Notes: generated by a model not told the origin, from the letters alone. DNA of 64,000 nucleotides from an uncultured Pantoea sp. (GCA_913778495.1 CAJYVD010000036.1:1-64000); one strand, 5' to 3'. Numbered from the stretch's first letter, positions 11,073 through 24,663 are shown. Numbers and translations: made by a program.

Positions 11073-11321
11073 TCAACGAGCGGTACTCGTCGTGGTGGTT
11101 GTTGTTGTACCGGTGTTTGCACCGTCACCGCCGCCAGCAGCCGCGATTCCGACCCCTAACAACGCACCGAGTGCGCCAATACCGACTGCGGTGGATGCGC
11201 CCGTGGCGAGTGTTCCCGCCTGCGCACCGGCTGCCGCACCGGCTTCTTCCGGCGCGGCGATCGCGGCAGAAGAGACGGCGAGGTAAAATAAGGCTGCACC
11301 GGCAACCATCAGTTTTTTCAT
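11073..11321 (-). CDS. yjbE: YjbE, small exopolysaccharide operon protein
   Basis: YjbE (GfcA-like) is a small secreted protein of unknown function encoded first in the Rcs-regulated yjb exopolysaccharide operon. The 82-residue product has a signal peptide ending at AIAA. An Ala/Gly-rich central part follows, then the conserved tail GGGDGANTG with seven consecutive Thr. I chose ATG 11321 over the in-frame GTG at 11324 because AGGAAA lies at normal distance and E. coli YjbE also starts MKK. The protein is low-complexity, and the terminator just downstream suggests high separate expression. Confidence 0.92.
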   Translation of the reverse strand: MKKLMVAGAALFYLAVSSAAIAAPEEAGAAAGAQAGTLATGASTAVGIGALGALLGVGIAAAGGGDGANTGTTTTTTTSTAR

Positions 11322-11867
11322 CACTGCGTTTCCTGCATCTATTAAAAAAATGAATGAAGGATGATGTCCGATATTGTCGCGCAGCGGTTATGAGAAATGG
11401 CCGGATCGTTTCCCGACATTATTTCCCTGCCGCAAGGCGATATAAAGGACAACCCGAAGGCGCGTTCAGTATAGGGCAATAAATTATCAGAGTTCAGCGT
11501 GAGAAAAAGGGGGGTGAAATTCATACGAATTGTGACGATAATGGCGCCATAGTGGCGATAGCTGCTTTTTTTTACCGAGATTTTTACGCTTAAGCGGTAT
11601 AACGCTATGCTTCACCGAAGCCCAGCAGCATTATTCACTTTTCCAACCATTATTGGTACGGAATAAGAAGATTCAGAATTTACGCATTTTACTAAAATTA
11701 TAAAATGGCGTTTTATCATAGCGATAGTAAAATTCATTCCCGTAAACAGGGCCAATTATTTACCTATTCTGCAAAATATATTATGTGCAGGATCAGACAT
11801 TCCTTAGGCTATTTTAAGACTTTTCTAGTGTTAGTATGGCACTTAAATGACAGCGTTGGCCGCGTGG
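11322..11867. other. AT-rich yjbE/pgi intergenic region with RcsAB-like box
   Basis: About 545 bases without a convincing gene, and visibly more AT-rich than the flanks. It must hold the yjbE promoter. TAAGAAGATTCAGA at 11664-11677 agrees with the RcsAB box TAAGAATATTCCTA at 11 of 14 positions. yjbEFGH is known to be Rcs-controlled in E. coli, but this site is 343 bases from the yjbE start, so it is only a candidate. A 64-codon open frame at 11705-11899 runs into the pgi terminator and is not credited. Confidence 0.45.
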
Positions 11868-11897
11868 AAAAAAATAAGGCGGCCTCGTGGCCGCCTT
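11868..11897 (-). terminator. pgi terminator
   Basis: On the minus strand a perfect 9-bp stem (AAGGCGGCC / GGCCGCCTT) with an ACGA loop is followed by ATTTTTTT. It lies 19 bases after the pgi stop. Confidence 0.93.
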
Positions 11898-11916
11898 AAT
11901 TAGCGTGATGCAGCGC

Positions 11917-14211
<2,295 letters not shown>

Positions 14212-14269
14212 TTACCCGATCTTCTCTTCCACTTAACGGGAGGAGATAACCTGACACGAGGTTTGTTAC

Positions 14270-15625
14270 ATGACCCAATCCTTGATCGTGGCGAAATTTG
14301 GTGGCACCAGCGTTGCCGATTTTGAGGCCATGAACCGCAGCGCGGATGTCGTGCTGTCCGATGCCAATACGCGGCTGGTGGTATTGTCCGCGTCCGCCGG
14401 CGTAACGAATATGCTGGTTTCTCTGGCGGAAGGCCGGGAGCTGGAGCAGCGTGCGCACCTGCTGGACGATATTCGCACCATTCAATACGCCATTATCGAT
14501 CGTTTACAGTCTGCTGATGTGATCCGTCAGGAGATTGATCGCATGCTGGAAAACATCCTGATGCTGGCCGAAGCGGCGGCGCTGGCGACATCGCCTGCGC
14601 TGACCGATGAGCTGGTCAGCCACGGTGAGCTGATGTCCACGCTGCTGTTTGTGGAGATCCTGCGCGAACGCCAGGTAAACGCCGAGTGGTTTGACGTGCG
14701 CAAAGTGATGCGCACCAGCGACCGTTATGGCCGCGCTGAGCCGGACGTCGCCACGCTGCAAGCGCAGTGTGACGCGCAGCTTGCGCCGCGCGTTGGCGAG
14801 ACGCTGGTGGTCACGCAGGGCTTTATCGGTAGCGAGAGCAAAGGGCGCACGACCACGCTGGGCCGCGGCGGCAGCGATTATACCGCTGCGCTCTTGGGCG
14901 AGGCGCTGCACGCGGCGCGCGTCGATATCTGGACCGACGTGGCTGGCATCTACACCACCGATCCGCGCGTGGTGCCTACGGCAAAACGCATCGAAGAGAT
15001 CACCTTTGAAGAAGCGGCTGAGATGGCGATTTTTGGTGCCAAAGTGCTGCATCCCGCCACGCTGCTGCCTGCGGTGCGCAGCGACATTCCGGTGTTCGTT
15101 GGGTCGAGTAAGGATCCGGCCGCGGGCGGCACGCGCGTGTGCAACGAGACCCGCAATCCGCCGCTGTTTCGCGCGCTGGCGCTGCGCCGCAAGCAGACTC
15201 TGCTGACGCTGCACAGCCTCAACATGCTGCACGCAACGGGCTTCCTGGCAGAAGTGTTTGCGATTCTGGCGCGCCACAATCTTTCGGTGGATCTGGTAAC
15301 CACGTCGGAAGTGAGCGTGGCGCTGACGCTAGATACCACCGGCTCCACCAACACCGGCGACAGTTTGCTGACGCAGGCGCTGCTGACCGAGCTGTCGTCA
15401 CTGTGTCGCGTGGAAGTGGAAGAGAATCTCGCGCTGGTGGCAATCATCGGCAACAATCTGTCAAAAGCCTGCGGCGTCGGCAAAGAGGTATTTGGCGCGC
15501 TGGAACCGTTTAATCTGCGCATGATTTGCTACGGTGCCAGCAGCTACAACCTGTGCTTCCTGGTGCCGACGGCCGATGCGGAATCGGTGGTGCGTGCATT
15601 GCACCTGAATCTTTTCGGCTCCTAA
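14270..15625 (+). CDS. lysC: Lysine-sensitive aspartokinase III
   Basis: LysC phosphorylates aspartate, the first step of lysine, threonine, methionine and diaminopimelate synthesis, and is feedback-inhibited by lysine. The product has 451 residues (449 in E. coli). The kinase domain opens with IVAKFGGTSVADF (residues 4-16) and carries TLGRGGSDYTAALLG near residue 200. Two ACT domains begin near residue 310. The ATG follows ACGAGG at 14256-14261. Regulation is by the lysine riboswitch in the 5' leader. A strong terminator ends the transcript. Confidence 0.97.
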   Translation: MTQSLIVAKFGGTSVADFEAMNRSADVVLSDANTRLVVLSASAGVTNMLVSLAEGRELEQRAHLLDDIRTIQYAIIDRLQSADVIRQEIDRMLENILMLAEAAALATSPALTDELVSHGELMSTLLFVEILRERQVNAEWFDVRKVMRTSDRYGRAEPDVATLQAQCDAQLAPRVGETLVVTQGFIGSESKGRTTTLGRGGSDYTAALLGEALHAARVDIWTDVAGIYTTDPRVVPTAKRIEEITFEEAAEMAIFGAKVLHPATLLPAVRSDIPVFVGSSKDPAAGGTRVCNETRNPPLFRALALRRKQTLLTLHSLNMLHATGFLAEVFAILARHNLSVDLVTTSEVSVALTLDTTGSTNTGDSLLTQALLTELSSLCRVEVEENLALVAIIGNNLSKACGVGKEVFGALEPFNLRMICYGASSYNLCFLVPTADAESVVRALHLNLFGS

Positions 15626-15644
15626 GCCGTTCCAGCCCGTTAGC

Positions 15645-15668
15645 AGCCGGACATTGTCCGGCTTTTTT
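15645..15668 (+). terminator. lysC terminator
   Basis: A perfect 7-bp stem (GCCGGAC / GTCCGGC), extended by an A-T pair, with an ATT loop is followed by TTTTTTAT, 20 bases after the lysC stop. Confidence 0.93.
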
Positions 15669-15879
15669 ATTGGCGCTTGCTCACCCTGACGGCATTTACC
15701 TGAAATCACAGCACAATGTCCGTACCGGTCGCGGCTTCCTTAGCAGAGGCGCGGCATTTAGCCGCCTGCGCGTTTCTCACGATAATCAAATGTTATGATC
15801 GCCAGCTCGGCTGCGCCGGTCGTTCCCCGCGCGCGATAAAGCCGCACTGATTGCTTTCGATAACGCTAAGGACATGTTC

Positions 15880-16806
15880 ATGCTCGCCACTCTCACCCGC
15901 TTATTCCCGCTTTGGGCCGTGCTGCTCTCCCTCGCCGCCTATTTTTCACCTACCACGTTCCTCGCGATTGGACCTTGGGTAACCTGGCTTCTGATGCTGA
16001 TTATGTTTGGTATGGGCGTCACGCTGAACATGGATGATTTTAAACGGGTGTTGGTGCGTCCGGCGCCGGTGGTGGCGGGCACTTTCTTGCACTATCTGGT
16101 CATGCCGCTGGCGGCTTGGGCACTGGCTAAGCTGTTTCAGATGCCTCCCGATTTGGCGGCAGGCATGATTCTGGTGGGCAGCGTGGCCAGCGGCACGGCC
16201 TCCAACGTGATGATTTATCTGGCGAAAGGCGACGTGGCGCTCTCCGTGACAATTTCGTCCGTGTCTGCGCTGGTGGGGGTGTTCGCGACGCCGCTGCTCA
16301 CGCGGTTCTACGTGGATACCCATATCCAGGTGGATGTAGTGGGTATGCTGCTGAGCATCATCAAAATCGTGGTGATCCCCATCGGCTTGGGGCTGATCAT
16401 TCACCACAGTATGCCGCGCGTGGTGCGCCGCGTGGAGCCGTATCTGCCCGCGTTTTCCATGGTCTGTATTCTCCTGATCATCAGCGCGGTCGTGGCGGGC
16501 AGCCAGGGCTTTATCGGTTCGGTGGGCCTGATGGTGATCGCGGCGGTGATCCTGCACAACGCCATTGGCCTGCTGGGCGGCTACTGGGGCGGTAAGCTGT
16601 TTGGTTTTGACGAGTCCACCTGCCGCACCTTAGCGCTGGAAGTGGGCATGCAGAATTCGGGCCTCGCGGCGACGCTGGGGAAACTCTACTTCTCGCCGCT
16701 GGCGGCACTGCCGGGCGCGCTGTTTTCTGTCTGGCACAACCTGTCGGGCTCGCTGCTGGCGGGCTACTGGTCCGGCAAAGCCGTTGAGAAAAAACGCGTG
16801 CGCTAA
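15880..16806 (+). CDS. panS: BASS-family transporter, ketopantoate/pantothenate importer PanS-like
   Basis: A member of the bile acid:sodium symporter (BASS) family, close to the Salmonella pantothenate-precursor transporter PanS as I remember it. The 308-residue protein has about ten hydrophobic helices and family motifs [14 protein letters not shown] (near 45) and [24 protein letters not shown] (near 105). [15 protein letters not shown] lies near 250. ATG 15880 is preferred to 15874, because TAAGGA at 15867-15872 lies 7 bases from it and only 1 base from the earlier ATG. The substrate is inferred from family resemblance and could differ. Confidence 0.8.
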   Translation: MLATLTRLFPLWAVLLSLAAYFSPTTFLAIGPWVTWLLMLIMFGMGVTLNMDDFKRVLVRPAPVVAGTFLHYLVMPLAAWALAKLFQMPPDLAAGMILVGSVASGTASNVMIYLAKGDVALSVTISSVSALVGVFATPLLTRFYVDTHIQVDVVGMLLSIIKIVVIPIGLGLIIHHSMPRVVRRVEPYLPAFSMVCILLIISAVVAGSQGFIGSVGLMVIAAVILHNAIGLLGGYWGGKLFGFDESTCRTLALEVGMQNSGLAATLGKLYFSPLAALPGALFSVWHNLSGSLLAGYWSGKAVEKKRVR

Positions 16807-16811
16807 CGATG

Positions 16812-16838
16812 ACGGGCGGCCCGTGGGTCGCCCGTTTT
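16812..16838 (+). terminator. Weak terminator after panS
   Basis: A 7-bp stem (ACGGGCG / CGCCCGT) with a 10-nt loop is followed by only four T. It sits 5 bases after panS and before the end of the convergent yhgN. Confidence 0.6.
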
Positions 16839-16842
16839 GCGT

Positions 16843-17436
16843 TTACAGTTTGAGGTAGGCGCGAATCCCGTCCAGAAACATCTGCGTTGCCAGCATAATC
16901 AGAATCAGCCCCATCAGCCGCTCCAGCGCGCTCACGCCTTTATCGCCCAGCAGGCGCAAAAACAGCCCCGATAGCAGCAGAATCACCACCGTCAGCCCCC
17001 AGGCAAACAGCAGCGCCAGCACCAAATGCGTCATTTGCTGAGGATACTGATGTGATAACAGCATCAGCGTCGCCAGCAGCGACGGGCCGGCCACCAGCGG
17101 AATGGCTAGCGGCACCAGAAACGGTTCTTCCCCGGCGGGCAGGCCGCTGGTGCTGGTTTCTCCCGACGGGAAGATCATGCGGATGGCGATCAGAAACAGA
17201 ATAATTCCGCCGGAAATCGACACCGTTTCGGTGCGCAGATTAAGAAACGTCAGAATACGCTCCCCGGCAAACAGGAACAGCAGCATCAGCGCCAGGGCAA
17301 TCAGCATTTCGCGCATCAACACCGCGCGGCGCCGCTTGGGTTCAAGGTGCTTGAGCACCGACATAAAGATTGGCAGGTTGCCCAGCGGATCCATAATCAA
17401 CACCAGCAATATGGTGGCGGATATCATTTCAGTCAT
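16843..17436 (-). CDS. yhgN: MarC-family inner-membrane protein YhgN
   Basis: YhgN belongs to the MarC/UPF0056 family of integral membrane proteins of unknown function. The 197 residues match the E. coli length. About six transmembrane helices are visible, with the family motif MDPLGNLPIF near residue 15 and AIRMIFP near 85. It is divergent from asd, its E. coli neighbour as well. No transport substrate is established, and the old link of MarC to antibiotic resistance is not supported by later work on the family. Confidence 0.95.
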   Translation of the reverse strand: MTEMISATILLVLIMDPLGNLPIFMSVLKHLEPKRRRAVLMREMLIALALMLLFLFAGERILTFLNLRTETVSISGGIILFLIAIRMIFPSGETSTSGLPAGEEPFLVPLAIPLVAGPSLLATLMLLSHQYPQQMTHLVLALLFAWGLTVVILLLSGLFLRLLGDKGVSALERLMGLILIMLATQMFLDGIRAYLKL

Positions 17437-17664
17437 AGGTTACAAACCATCCTTCCTGCCTCTTTCATTATTTAGTGAGTGTATTAGCGGTGCTGCTGAA
17501 AAAGTGAATACAATCGAATTAATTCACTTGCCAGAAGGGCTGCATTTTGTAGAGTTGAGGGACGCAGGTAAACCTGATTATGACGCAGACGCGCAGGCAC
17601 GTTCAGCGCGTCTTTTCCTTGCACCACGAAGGGCAGCGTAAAACGCGCCCCGGACGGACAGAAA

Positions 17665-18774
17665 ATGAAGAATGTAGGCTTTATTGGTTGGCGTGGCATG
17701 GTTGGCTCTGTGCTGATGTCACGCATGAGTGAAGAACGCGATTTCGATATGATCAATCCGGTCTTTTTCTCCACGTCTCAGCTGGGTCAGGCCGCGCCAA
17801 CCTTTGGCGGCAATACCACCAGCGTGCTGCAGGATGCGTTTGATATCGAGGCGCTCAAGGCGCTGGATATCATTATCACCTGTCAGGGTGGCGACTACAC
17901 CAGTGAAGTCTACCCCAAGCTGCGCGAAAGCGGCTGGCAGGGCTACTGGATCGACGCGGCTTCTACGCTACGCATGAAAGATGACGCCATCATTATTCTC
18001 GATCCGGTCAACCATCAGGTGATTCGTCAGGGGCTGGACAACGGCGTTAAAACCTTCGTGGGCGGCAACTGCACCGTTAGCCTGATGCTGATGTCGCTGG
18101 GCGGCCTGTTTGCCAACGATCTGGTGGAGTGGGCATCAGTGGCCACTTACCAGGCGGCTTCCGGCGGCGGTGCGCGCCATATGCGCGAACTGCTTACGCA
18201 AATGGGTATGCTGCATGACCACGTGGCGACCTCACTGCAGGATCCGGCCTCGGCGATTCTGGACATTGAGCGCAGCGTCACGGATTTCACCCGTTCGGGC
18301 ACGCTGCCGACCGATAACTTTGGCGTGCCGCTGGCGGGCAGCCTGATTCCGTGGATCGACAAACAGCTGGACAACGGCCAGAGCCGTGAAGAGTGGAAAG
18401 GGCAAGCAGAGACCAACAAAATTCTTGCTACCCGCAACGTCATTCCGGTGGATGGTTTGTGCGTGCGCGTCGGCGCGCTGCGCTGCCACAGCCAGGCTTT
18501 TACCCTCAAGCTGAAAAAAGATGTGCCGCTGCATGAGATTGAGCAGCTGCTGGCGTCTCACAACGAGTGGGTCAAAGTGGTGCCAAACGATCGCGAGCTC
18601 ACGATGCGCGAATTAACGCCTGCGGCGGTGACGGGACGTCTGACCACGCCGGTAGGTCGTCTGCGCAAGCTCAATATGGGACCTGAATATCTTTCAGCGT
18701 TTACCGTGGGCGATCAGCTGCTGTGGGGCGCCGCCGAGCCGCTGCGTCGCATGCTACGCTTGCTGATCGACTAA
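17665..18774 (+). CDS. asd: Aspartate-semialdehyde dehydrogenase
   Basis: Asd reduces aspartyl phosphate with NADPH to aspartate semialdehyde, feeding diaminopimelate/lysine, threonine and methionine synthesis. It acts directly after the aspartokinase encoded 2 kb upstream. The product has 369 residues (367 in E. coli). The NADP-binding loop [11 protein letters not shown] is at residues 8-18, and the catalytic Cys is residue 136 in [12 protein letters not shown] second family segment is [15 protein letters not shown] near 228. A strong terminator follows, and the glycogen operon starts 360 bases later. Confidence 0.98.
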   Translation: MKNVGFIGWRGMVGSVLMSRMSEERDFDMINPVFFSTSQLGQAAPTFGGNTTSVLQDAFDIEALKALDIIITCQGGDYTSEVYPKLRESGWQGYWIDAASTLRMKDDAIIILDPVNHQVIRQGLDNGVKTFVGGNCTVSLMLMSLGGLFANDLVEWASVATYQAASGGGARHMRELLTQMGMLHDHVATSLQDPASAILDIERSVTDFTRSGTLPTDNFGVPLAGSLIPWIDKQLDNGQSREEWKGQAETNKILATRNVIPVDGLCVRVGALRCHSQAFTLKLKKDVPLHEIEQLLASHNEWVKVVPNDRELTMRELTPAAVTGRLTTPVGRLRKLNMGPEYLSAFTVGDQLLWGAAEPLRRMLRLLID

Positions 18775-18792
18775 GCGCAGCGCAAACCAGAC

Positions 18793-18819
18793 AGGCCGGG
18801 GTTCCCCGGCCTTTTTTTT
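18793..18819 (+). terminator. asd terminator
   Basis: A GC-rich stem (AGGCCGGGG / CCCCGGCCT, minimal loop) is followed by eight T, 18 bases after the asd stop. Confidence 0.94.
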
Positions 18820-19132
18820 GACCATTAGCGCGTGAAACTTAACGCAAATTACGCCGGACAAGTGATCGAGTTCCCTTTTTTACGCGTTCGCAAAGATTTT
18901 TTTTCAATCCTGCCTGGCAACTGCCAGCCCCAAGCTATGATTGAACAGTGATATGCCGATTTTTTACTGTTTTTGCTTTCCGATCTGAACGGTTGTTGTA
19001 CACGGCAAAGTACTTTCCCACGGACGGTGTTTTCTCTTGCTGTTGTATGTATGGCTCAATGAAAAGCAGCGCACCTGATAAGGCATCGTCGCTCACTCCG
19101 GTCGCCTGCGCATAAATCATAGGAAGAAAGTC
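18820..19132 (+). other. glgBXCAP upstream region
   Basis: About 310 bases with no credible gene. They are AT-rich, with several T tracts (for example 18897-18904 and 18960-18965) and a small CTGGCA / TGCCAG hairpin near 18912-18926. It must carry the promoter of the glycogen operon, but I could not identify a specific regulator site. The glgB ribosome-binding site is the AGGAAG at 19121-19126. A 73-codon open frame on the minus strand overlaps the glgB start and is not credited. Confidence 0.5.
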
Positions 19133-21319
19133 ATGTCTGAGCTTCCCGATCGTCATGCGATCAATGCCCTATTTTCGGGTCATTACGCCGACCCCTTTTC
19201 GATTCTGGGGATGCACCAAACCGCTGCCGGACTTGAAGTCCGCGCGCTGCTGCCTGACGCGTCAGAAGTGTGGGTCATTGAGACCAACACCGGGCGCAAG
19301 TGCGCGCAGCTAAAATGTATTGATTCGCGCGGCTTTTTTAGCAGCGTGATTCCGCGCCGTAAAAACCGCTTTCGCTATCAGCTGGCGGTGACCTGGCACG
19401 GTCAGCAGAACCTGATTGACGATGCGTATCGCTTTGGCCCGCTGCTGGCGGAAATGGACGCCTGGCTACTGGCGGAAGGCACGCACATGCGTCCTTATGA
19501 AACGCTGGGAGCGCACGGCACCACCATTGATGGCGTGAGCGGCACGCGTTTTACCGTGTGGGCGCCTAACGCGCGGCGCGTTTCCGTGGTGGGTGACTTC
19601 AACTTTTGGGATGGCCGTCGCCACCCGATGCGCTTCCGCCGCGAGCTGGGGATTTGGGAGCTGTTCGTGCCCGGCGCGGTCAACGGCCAGCTGTATAAGT
19701 ACGAAATTATCGATGTTGATGGGCAACTGCGCATCAAAGCCGATCCCTTTGCCTTTGAAGCGCAGATGCGCCCGCAAACCGCCTCGATGATCTGCGGCTT
19801 GCCGCCCAAGGTGGAGATGCAGCCGCAGCGCAAAACGGCAAACGAATTTGATAAGCCTATCTCTATCTACGAAGTGCATCTCGGCTCGTGGCGTCGCCAC
19901 ACCGATAACAATTTCTGGCTGAGCTACAAAGAGCTGGCCGAACAGCTGGTGCCCTACGCCAAAGAGATGGGCTTTACCCACTTGGAGCTGCTGCCAATCA
20001 ACGAACACCCGTTCGACGGTAGCTGGGGCTATCAGCCGCTGGGCATGTACGCCCCGACGCGCCGCTTTGGTACGCGCGATGAGTTCCGCTATTTTATCGC
20101 CGCCGCGCATGAAGCGGGCCTGAACGTGCTGCTGGACTGGGTGCCAGGCCACTTCCCGAGCGACGATTTCGGTCTGGCCAAGTTTGACGGGACGTCGCTG
20201 TACGAACATAGCGATCCGCGTGAAGGCTTCCATCAAGACTGGAACACGCTGATTTATAACTTTGGTCGCCGTGAAGTGAGCAATTACCTCTCAGGTAACG
20301 CGCTTTACTGGGTAGAGCGCTTTGGTATTGACGGCCTGCGTGTCGACGCCGTGGCGTCGATGATTTACCGCGATTACAGCCGCAAAGAGGGCGAATGGGT
20401 ACCCAATCACCTCGGTGGGCGTGAAAATCTGGAAGCCATCTCCTTCCTGCGCCATACCAACCGCACGCTGGGACGCACCGCACCGGGCAGTATTACCGTG
20501 GCGGAAGAGTCCACTGACTTCCCCGGCGTTACGCGCCCGTCTGAGGCAGGCGGCCTCGGCTTCTGGTTCAAATGGAACCTGGGCTGGATGCACGACACCC
20601 TCGACTACATGAAACTCGACCCGGTGCACCGCCGCTATCATCACAACCTTATGACCTTCGGCATGCTCTACAACCACACTGAAAACTTCGTGCTGCCGCT
20701 GTCGCACGACGAAGTGGTACACGGTAAGCGCTCCATTTTGGATCGCATGCCGGGCGACGCGTGGCAGAAGTTTGCCAACCTGCGCGCCTATTACGGTTGG
20801 ATGTGGGGCTTCCCGGGCAAAAAGCTGCAGTTTATGGGCAACGAATTTGCCCAAGGCCGCGAGTGGAACCACGACACCAGCCTCGACTGGCATCTGCTGG
20901 AAGGGGAAGATAACTGGCACAACGGCGTGCAGCGCCTGGTACGCGATCTTAACTTCACCTATCGCCACTACGCGCCGCTTTACCAGCTCGACTTTGACAG
21001 CAACGGCTTTGAATGGCTGGTGGTCGATGACCATGAAAACTCGGTGTTTGTGTTCGTGCGCCGCGATCGCGATGGCAATGAAATCATTGTGGTCAGTAAC
21101 TTTACGCCAGTGGTGCGCCAGCACTATCGCTTCGGCGTCAATCAGCGCGGCGGCTGGCGTGAAGTGATGAACACCGATCAGCACGACTATCACGGCAGCG
21201 ATACGCGCAACCACGGTGTGGTGTATACGGATGACATTGAGAGCCACGGTCGCAGCCAGTCACTGAGCCTAACGCTGCCGCCACTGTCGACGCTCTGGCT
21301 GGTGCGGGAGGGCGATTAA
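19133..21319 (+). CDS. glgB: 1,4-alpha-glucan branching enzyme
   Basis: GlgB forms the alpha-1,6 branches of glycogen. The 728-residue protein has the E. coli length. It has two N-terminal carbohydrate-binding modules (about 1-110 and 115-220), a GH13 barrel (about 250-620) and a C-terminal beta domain. The catalytic nucleophile Asp405 lies in LRVDAVASM and the acid Glu458 in VAEEST. The substrate-binding segment LSHDEVVHG lies near residue 525. It is the first gene of glgBXCAP, and its TAA overlaps the ATG of glgX by one base. Confidence 0.98.
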   Translation: MSELPDRHAINALFSGHYADPFSILGMHQTAAGLEVRALLPDASEVWVIETNTGRKCAQLKCIDSRGFFSSVIPRRKNRFRYQLAVTWHGQQNLIDDAYRFGPLLAEMDAWLLAEGTHMRPYETLGAHGTTIDGVSGTRFTVWAPNARRVSVVGDFNFWDGRRHPMRFRRELGIWELFVPGAVNGQLYKYEIIDVDGQLRIKADPFAFEAQMRPQTASMICGLPPKVEMQPQRKTANEFDKPISIYEVHLGSWRRHTDNNFWLSYKELAEQLVPYAKEMGFTHLELLPINEHPFDGSWGYQPLGMYAPTRRFGTRDEFRYFIAAAHEAGLNVLLDWVPGHFPSDDFGLAKFDGTSLYEHSDPREGFHQDWNTLIYNFGRREVSNYLSGNALYWVERFGIDGLRVDAVASMIYRDYSRKEGEWVPNHLGGRENLEAISFLRHTNRTLGRTAPGSITVAEESTDFPGVTRPSEAGGLGFWFKWNLGWMHDTLDYMKLDPVHRRYHHNLMTFGMLYNHTENFVLPLSHDEVVHGKRSILDRMPGDAWQKFANLRAYYGWMWGFPGKKLQFMGNEFAQGREWNHDTSLDWHLLEGEDNWHNGVQRLVRDLNFTYRHYAPLYQLDFDSNGFEWLVVDDHENSVFVFVRRDRDGNEIIVVSNFTPVVRQHYRFGVNQRGGWREVMNTDQHDYHGSDTRNHGVVYTDDIESHGRSQSLSLTLPPLSTLWLVREGD

Positions 21320-23298
21320 TGCTGGAGCCGGGTGAGCCCGCGCCGCTGGGTGCCCACTATGATGGGCGCGGCGTCAACTTCACGCTGTTTTCTCGCCACG
21401 CTGAGAAAGTGGAGCTGTGCCTGTTTGACGCACAGGGCGGCGAACGCCGCTATGCGCTCACGGCGCGCAGCGGTGATATCTGGCACGGCTATCTGCCTGC
21501 CCTCAAACCCGGCCAGCGTTATGGCTACCGCGTCCACGGTCCGTGGGCGCCGCAGCAGGGACACCGGTTTAATCCGGCGAAGCTGCTGGTGGATCCTTGT
21601 GCAAAAGCGGTGGTTGGCGATGTGCCAGACGATGCGCGTCTGCTCGGCGGTGAACAGACGCGCGATACGCAAGACAGCGCGACCATCGCCCCTAAATCGC
21701 AGGTAGTCGCAGACGATTTCGACTGGGAAAACGACGCGTCACCGCGCACGCCGTGGGGACAGACGGTAATTTACGAAGCGCACGTGCGCGGCCTGACCCG
21801 ACAGCATCCGGATATTCCGGAAAGCCAGCGGGGTACGTATGCGGCACTGGGTCACCCTGCTATGGTGAAGTATCTGCGTCACCTTGGCATTACCGCGCTG
21901 GAGCTGCTGCCCATCGCCCACTTTGCCAGTGAGCCGCGCCTTCAGCGGCTAGGGTTGAGCAACTATTGGGGCTATAACCCGCTTGCGCTGTGGGCGCCGG
22001 ATCCGCGCTATGCGTCCGGCGAGCAGGGCGTCACGCCGCGGCAGGAGCTGCAGCAGGCGATCAAAAACCTGCACGCGGCGGGCATTGAAGTGATTCTCGA
22101 TGTGGTGTTCAACCACACCGCTGAGCTGGAAGAGATCGGCCCCACGCTGTCGCTGCGCGGCGTGGACAATGCCAGCTATTACTGGCTGGGTGACGCGGGG
22201 GAATACCAGAACTGGACCGGTTGCGGCAACACGCTCAACCTGAGCGATCCGGCGGTAATGACCTGGGCGCTGGAGGCACTGCGCCATTGGGTACGTGAAT
22301 ACCACATCGATGGCTTTCGTTTTGATTTAGCCAGCGTGCTGGGGCGCACACCCGCGTTTCATCAGGATGCGCCGCTGTTGGCGGCGATGCGCGCGTGTCC
22401 GCTGTTGTCGCAGGTTAAGCTGATTGCTGAACCTTGGGATATCGGACCTGGCGGCTATCAGGTGGGAAATTTTCCGCCAGACTTTGCCGAGTGGAACGAT
22501 CGTTTTCGCGACGACATGCGCCACTACTGGCTGCACGGCGATCTGAGCAACGGAGACTTCGCGCGTCGCTTTGCGGCTTCCAGTGACGTGTTCCAGCGCG
22601 GCGCGCGTCTGCCGCATGCCAGCATTAATCTGATTGCGGCGCACGACGGTTTTACCTTGCGTGACCTGCTGAGCTTTAACCAAAAGCATAACCAGGCCAA
22701 CGGTGAGGATAACCGCGACGGCAGCAGCCATAATTTCAGTCATAACCACGGTAAAGAGGGACTGAACGTAACCGCCGATATCGTCGAGCGGCGTCGCCTC
22801 AGCGCCCATGCGCTATTGACCTCGCTGCTACTGGCTCAGGGTACGCCCATGCTGTTAGCCGGCGATGAGCGCGGTCACAGTCAGCACGGAAATAACAACG
22901 CCTACTGTCAGGACACGCCGCTTACGTGGCTCAACTGGCAGCAGGATGATAAGGGATTAGTGGATTTTACCGCCGCGTTAATTCAGCTGCGCCAGCGCAT
23001 TCCCGCGCTGACCGCCGATGCGTGGTGGCAAGAGGGTGATGGCAACGTCCAGTGGTTGAATGCCAGCGGCAGACCACTGGAAACACACGAGTGGGAACAG
23101 GGCGCGCACAGACTGCAAATCCTGCTCTCCGGTCGCTGGTTAATAACAATAAATGCCACGGAAGAGGTGAGTGACCTTGCCTTACCAGACGGAGAGTGGC
23201 GTGCCATTCCTCCTTTCGCCGGGGAAGAAAACCCAATCGTGACAACTGTCTGGCACGGACCCGCGCACGGTGTGTGCGTGTTCATGAAAAAATCCTGA
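21319..23298 (+). CDS. glgX: Glycogen debranching enzyme
   Basis: GlgX hydrolyses the short alpha-1,6-linked limit branches left by glycogen phosphorylase. The product has 659 residues (657 in E. coli). An N-terminal CBM48 (about 10-95) is followed by a GH13 isoamylase-type barrel. It shows VVFNHTAE near 260, the catalytic Asp region [12 protein letters not shown] near 335 and the acid in [17 protein letters not shown] near 370. The start is fixed by the 1-nt TAATG overlap with glgB. The C-terminus ends in MKKS, 10 bases before glgC. Confidence 0.97.
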   Translation: MLEPGEPAPLGAHYDGRGVNFTLFSRHAEKVELCLFDAQGGERRYALTARSGDIWHGYLPALKPGQRYGYRVHGPWAPQQGHRFNPAKLLVDPCAKAVVGDVPDDARLLGGEQTRDTQDSATIAPKSQVVADDFDWENDASPRTPWGQTVIYEAHVRGLTRQHPDIPESQRGTYAALGHPAMVKYLRHLGITALELLPIAHFASEPRLQRLGLSNYWGYNPLALWAPDPRYASGEQGVTPRQELQQAIKNLHAAGIEVILDVVFNHTAELEEIGPTLSLRGVDNASYYWLGDAGEYQNWTGCGNTLNLSDPAVMTWALEALRHWVREYHIDGFRFDLASVLGRTPAFHQDAPLLAAMRACPLLSQVKLIAEPWDIGPGGYQVGNFPPDFAEWNDRFRDDMRHYWLHGDLSNGDFARRFAASSDVFQRGARLPHASINLIAAHDGFTLRDLLSFNQKHNQANGEDNRDGSSHNFSHNHGKEGLNVTADIVERRRLSAHALLTSLLLAQGTPMLLAGDERGHSQHGNNNAYCQDTPLTWLNWQQDDKGLVDFTAALIQLRQRIPALTADAWWQEGDGNVQWLNASGRPLETHEWEQGAHRLQILLSGRWLITINATEEVSDLALPDGEWRAIPPFAGEENPIVTTVWHGPAHGVCVFMKKS

Positions 23299-23308
23299 GG
23301 AGTCAGAC

Positions 23309-24601
23309 ATGGTTAAGTTAGATAGAACCGACCCCCTGATGCTGGCCCGCCAGCTCCCTACACAAACGGTTGCCTTGATTCTGGCTGGCGGACGCGGTAC
23401 GCGCCTGAAAGATCTGACCGCGAAGCGCGCCAAGCCCGCCGTGCATTTTGGCGGTAAGTTCCGCATTATTGATTTTGCCCTCTCTAACTGCATCAATTCC
23501 GGGATCCGGCGCATTGGTGTGATCACGCAATACCAGTCCCACACGCTGACGCAGCACATTCAGCGCGGCTGGTCATTGTTCAACGAAGAGATGAACGAAT
23601 TTGTTGATCTGCTGCCTGCTCAGCAGCGCGCGGCTACCGAACACTGGTATCGCGGCACGGCGGATGCGGTGACGCAAAACCTCGACATCATCCGGCGCTA
23701 TCGCGCGCAGTACATCGTGATCCTTGCTGGCGACCACATCTACAAAATGGATTACTCGCGCATGCTGCTGGATCATGCCGATCGCGGTGCCAAGTGCACC
23801 ATCGCCTGCTTGCCCGTGCCGCTTGCGGAGGCGTCGGCGTTTGGCGTGATGGCGGTTGATGCGCAGAACAATGTAATCGATTTTATTGAGAAGCCCCCAA
23901 GCCCGCCGTCGATGCCCGGCGACGACAGCAAAGCGCTGGCCAGCATGGGCATCTATGTGTTTAATGCGGATTATCTTTACCAGCTGCTGGAGGAGGACGC
24001 GCTGCTGACCGACTCCAGCCACGATTTTGGTAAAGACCTGCTGCCGAAAATTGTCGCCAGCGGTGAGGCATATGCCCACTCCTTCGCGCTCTCCTGCGTG
24101 CAACATGATGAAAGCGCCGAGCCCTACTGGCGCGACGTGGGTACCCTGGAGGCTTACTGGCGCGCCAATCTCGACCTCGCCTCGGTCACGCCTGAACTGG
24201 ATATGTACGACCACGAGTGGCCGATTCGCACCCACATGGAGCCGCTGCCTCCCGCGAAATTTGTACAGGATCGATCCGGTAGCCACGGCATGACCATGAA
24301 CTCGCTGGTCTCTGGCGGCTGCATTATCTCCGGCTCGGTGGTGGTGAATTCCGTGCTGTTTCCGCGCGTGCGGATTAATTCGTTTTGCAACATTGATTCC
24401 ACGGTGCTGCTTCCCGACGTGGTGGTGAACCGATCCTGCCGCCTGCGACGCTGCGTGATTGATCGCGCCTGCGTGATCCCAGAAGGCATGGTGATCGGTG
24501 AAAACCCTGACGAGGACAGTCGCCGTTTTTACCGTTCAGAAGAGGGCATCGTGCTGGTGACGCGCGCCATGCTGGCCAAGTTGGCCGCTGCGGGTCAGTA
24601 A
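23309..24601 (+). CDS. glgC: Glucose-1-phosphate adenylyltransferase (ADP-glucose pyrophosphorylase)
   Basis: GlgC makes ADP-glucose from ATP and glucose 1-phosphate, the rate-setting step of glycogen synthesis, and is activated allosterically by fructose 1,6-bisphosphate. The product has 430 residues (431 in E. coli). The nucleotide-binding motif [13 protein letters not shown] starts near residue 26 and includes the activator-site Lys region [12 protein letters not shown]. The sugar-phosphate site FIEKP is near 192, and a left-handed beta-helix spans about 310-430. A GAGGAG Shine-Dalgarno lies immediately upstream; in E. coli CsrA binds the glgC leader. Confidence 0.98.
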   Translation: MVKLDRTDPLMLARQLPTQTVALILAGGRGTRLKDLTAKRAKPAVHFGGKFRIIDFALSNCINSGIRRIGVITQYQSHTLTQHIQRGWSLFNEEMNEFVDLLPAQQRAATEHWYRGTADAVTQNLDIIRRYRAQYIVILAGDHIYKMDYSRMLLDHADRGAKCTIACLPVPLAEASAFGVMAVDAQNNVIDFIEKPPSPPSMPGDDSKALASMGIYVFNADYLYQLLEEDALLTDSSHDFGKDLLPKIVASGEAYAHSFALSCVQHDESAEPYWRDVGTLEAYWRANLDLASVTPELDMYDHEWPIRTHMEPLPPAKFVQDRSGSHGMTMNSLVSGGCIISGSVVVNSVLFPRVRINSFCNIDSTVLLPDVVVNRSCRLRRCVIDRACVIPEGMVIGENPDEDSRRFYRSEEGIVLVTRAMLAKLAAAGQ

Positions 24602-24663
24602 GTGACGAAGGGCATAAAAAATTGTCGCGTGGAACGCGAGCAATAACACAATAGGGGTTCAGG

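Noticed and set aside
11705-11899. 64-codon open frame in the yjbE/pgi gap
   Set aside because: It runs into the pgi terminator, lacks a good ribosome-binding site and resembles nothing I know.
18935-19156. 73-codon minus-strand frame overlapping the glgB start
   Set aside because: No ribosome-binding site and it overlaps the glgB promoter and start codon.
20291-21247. 318-codon open frame antisense to glgB
   Set aside because: Shadow of a certain enzyme gene whose catalytic residues lie in this interval.
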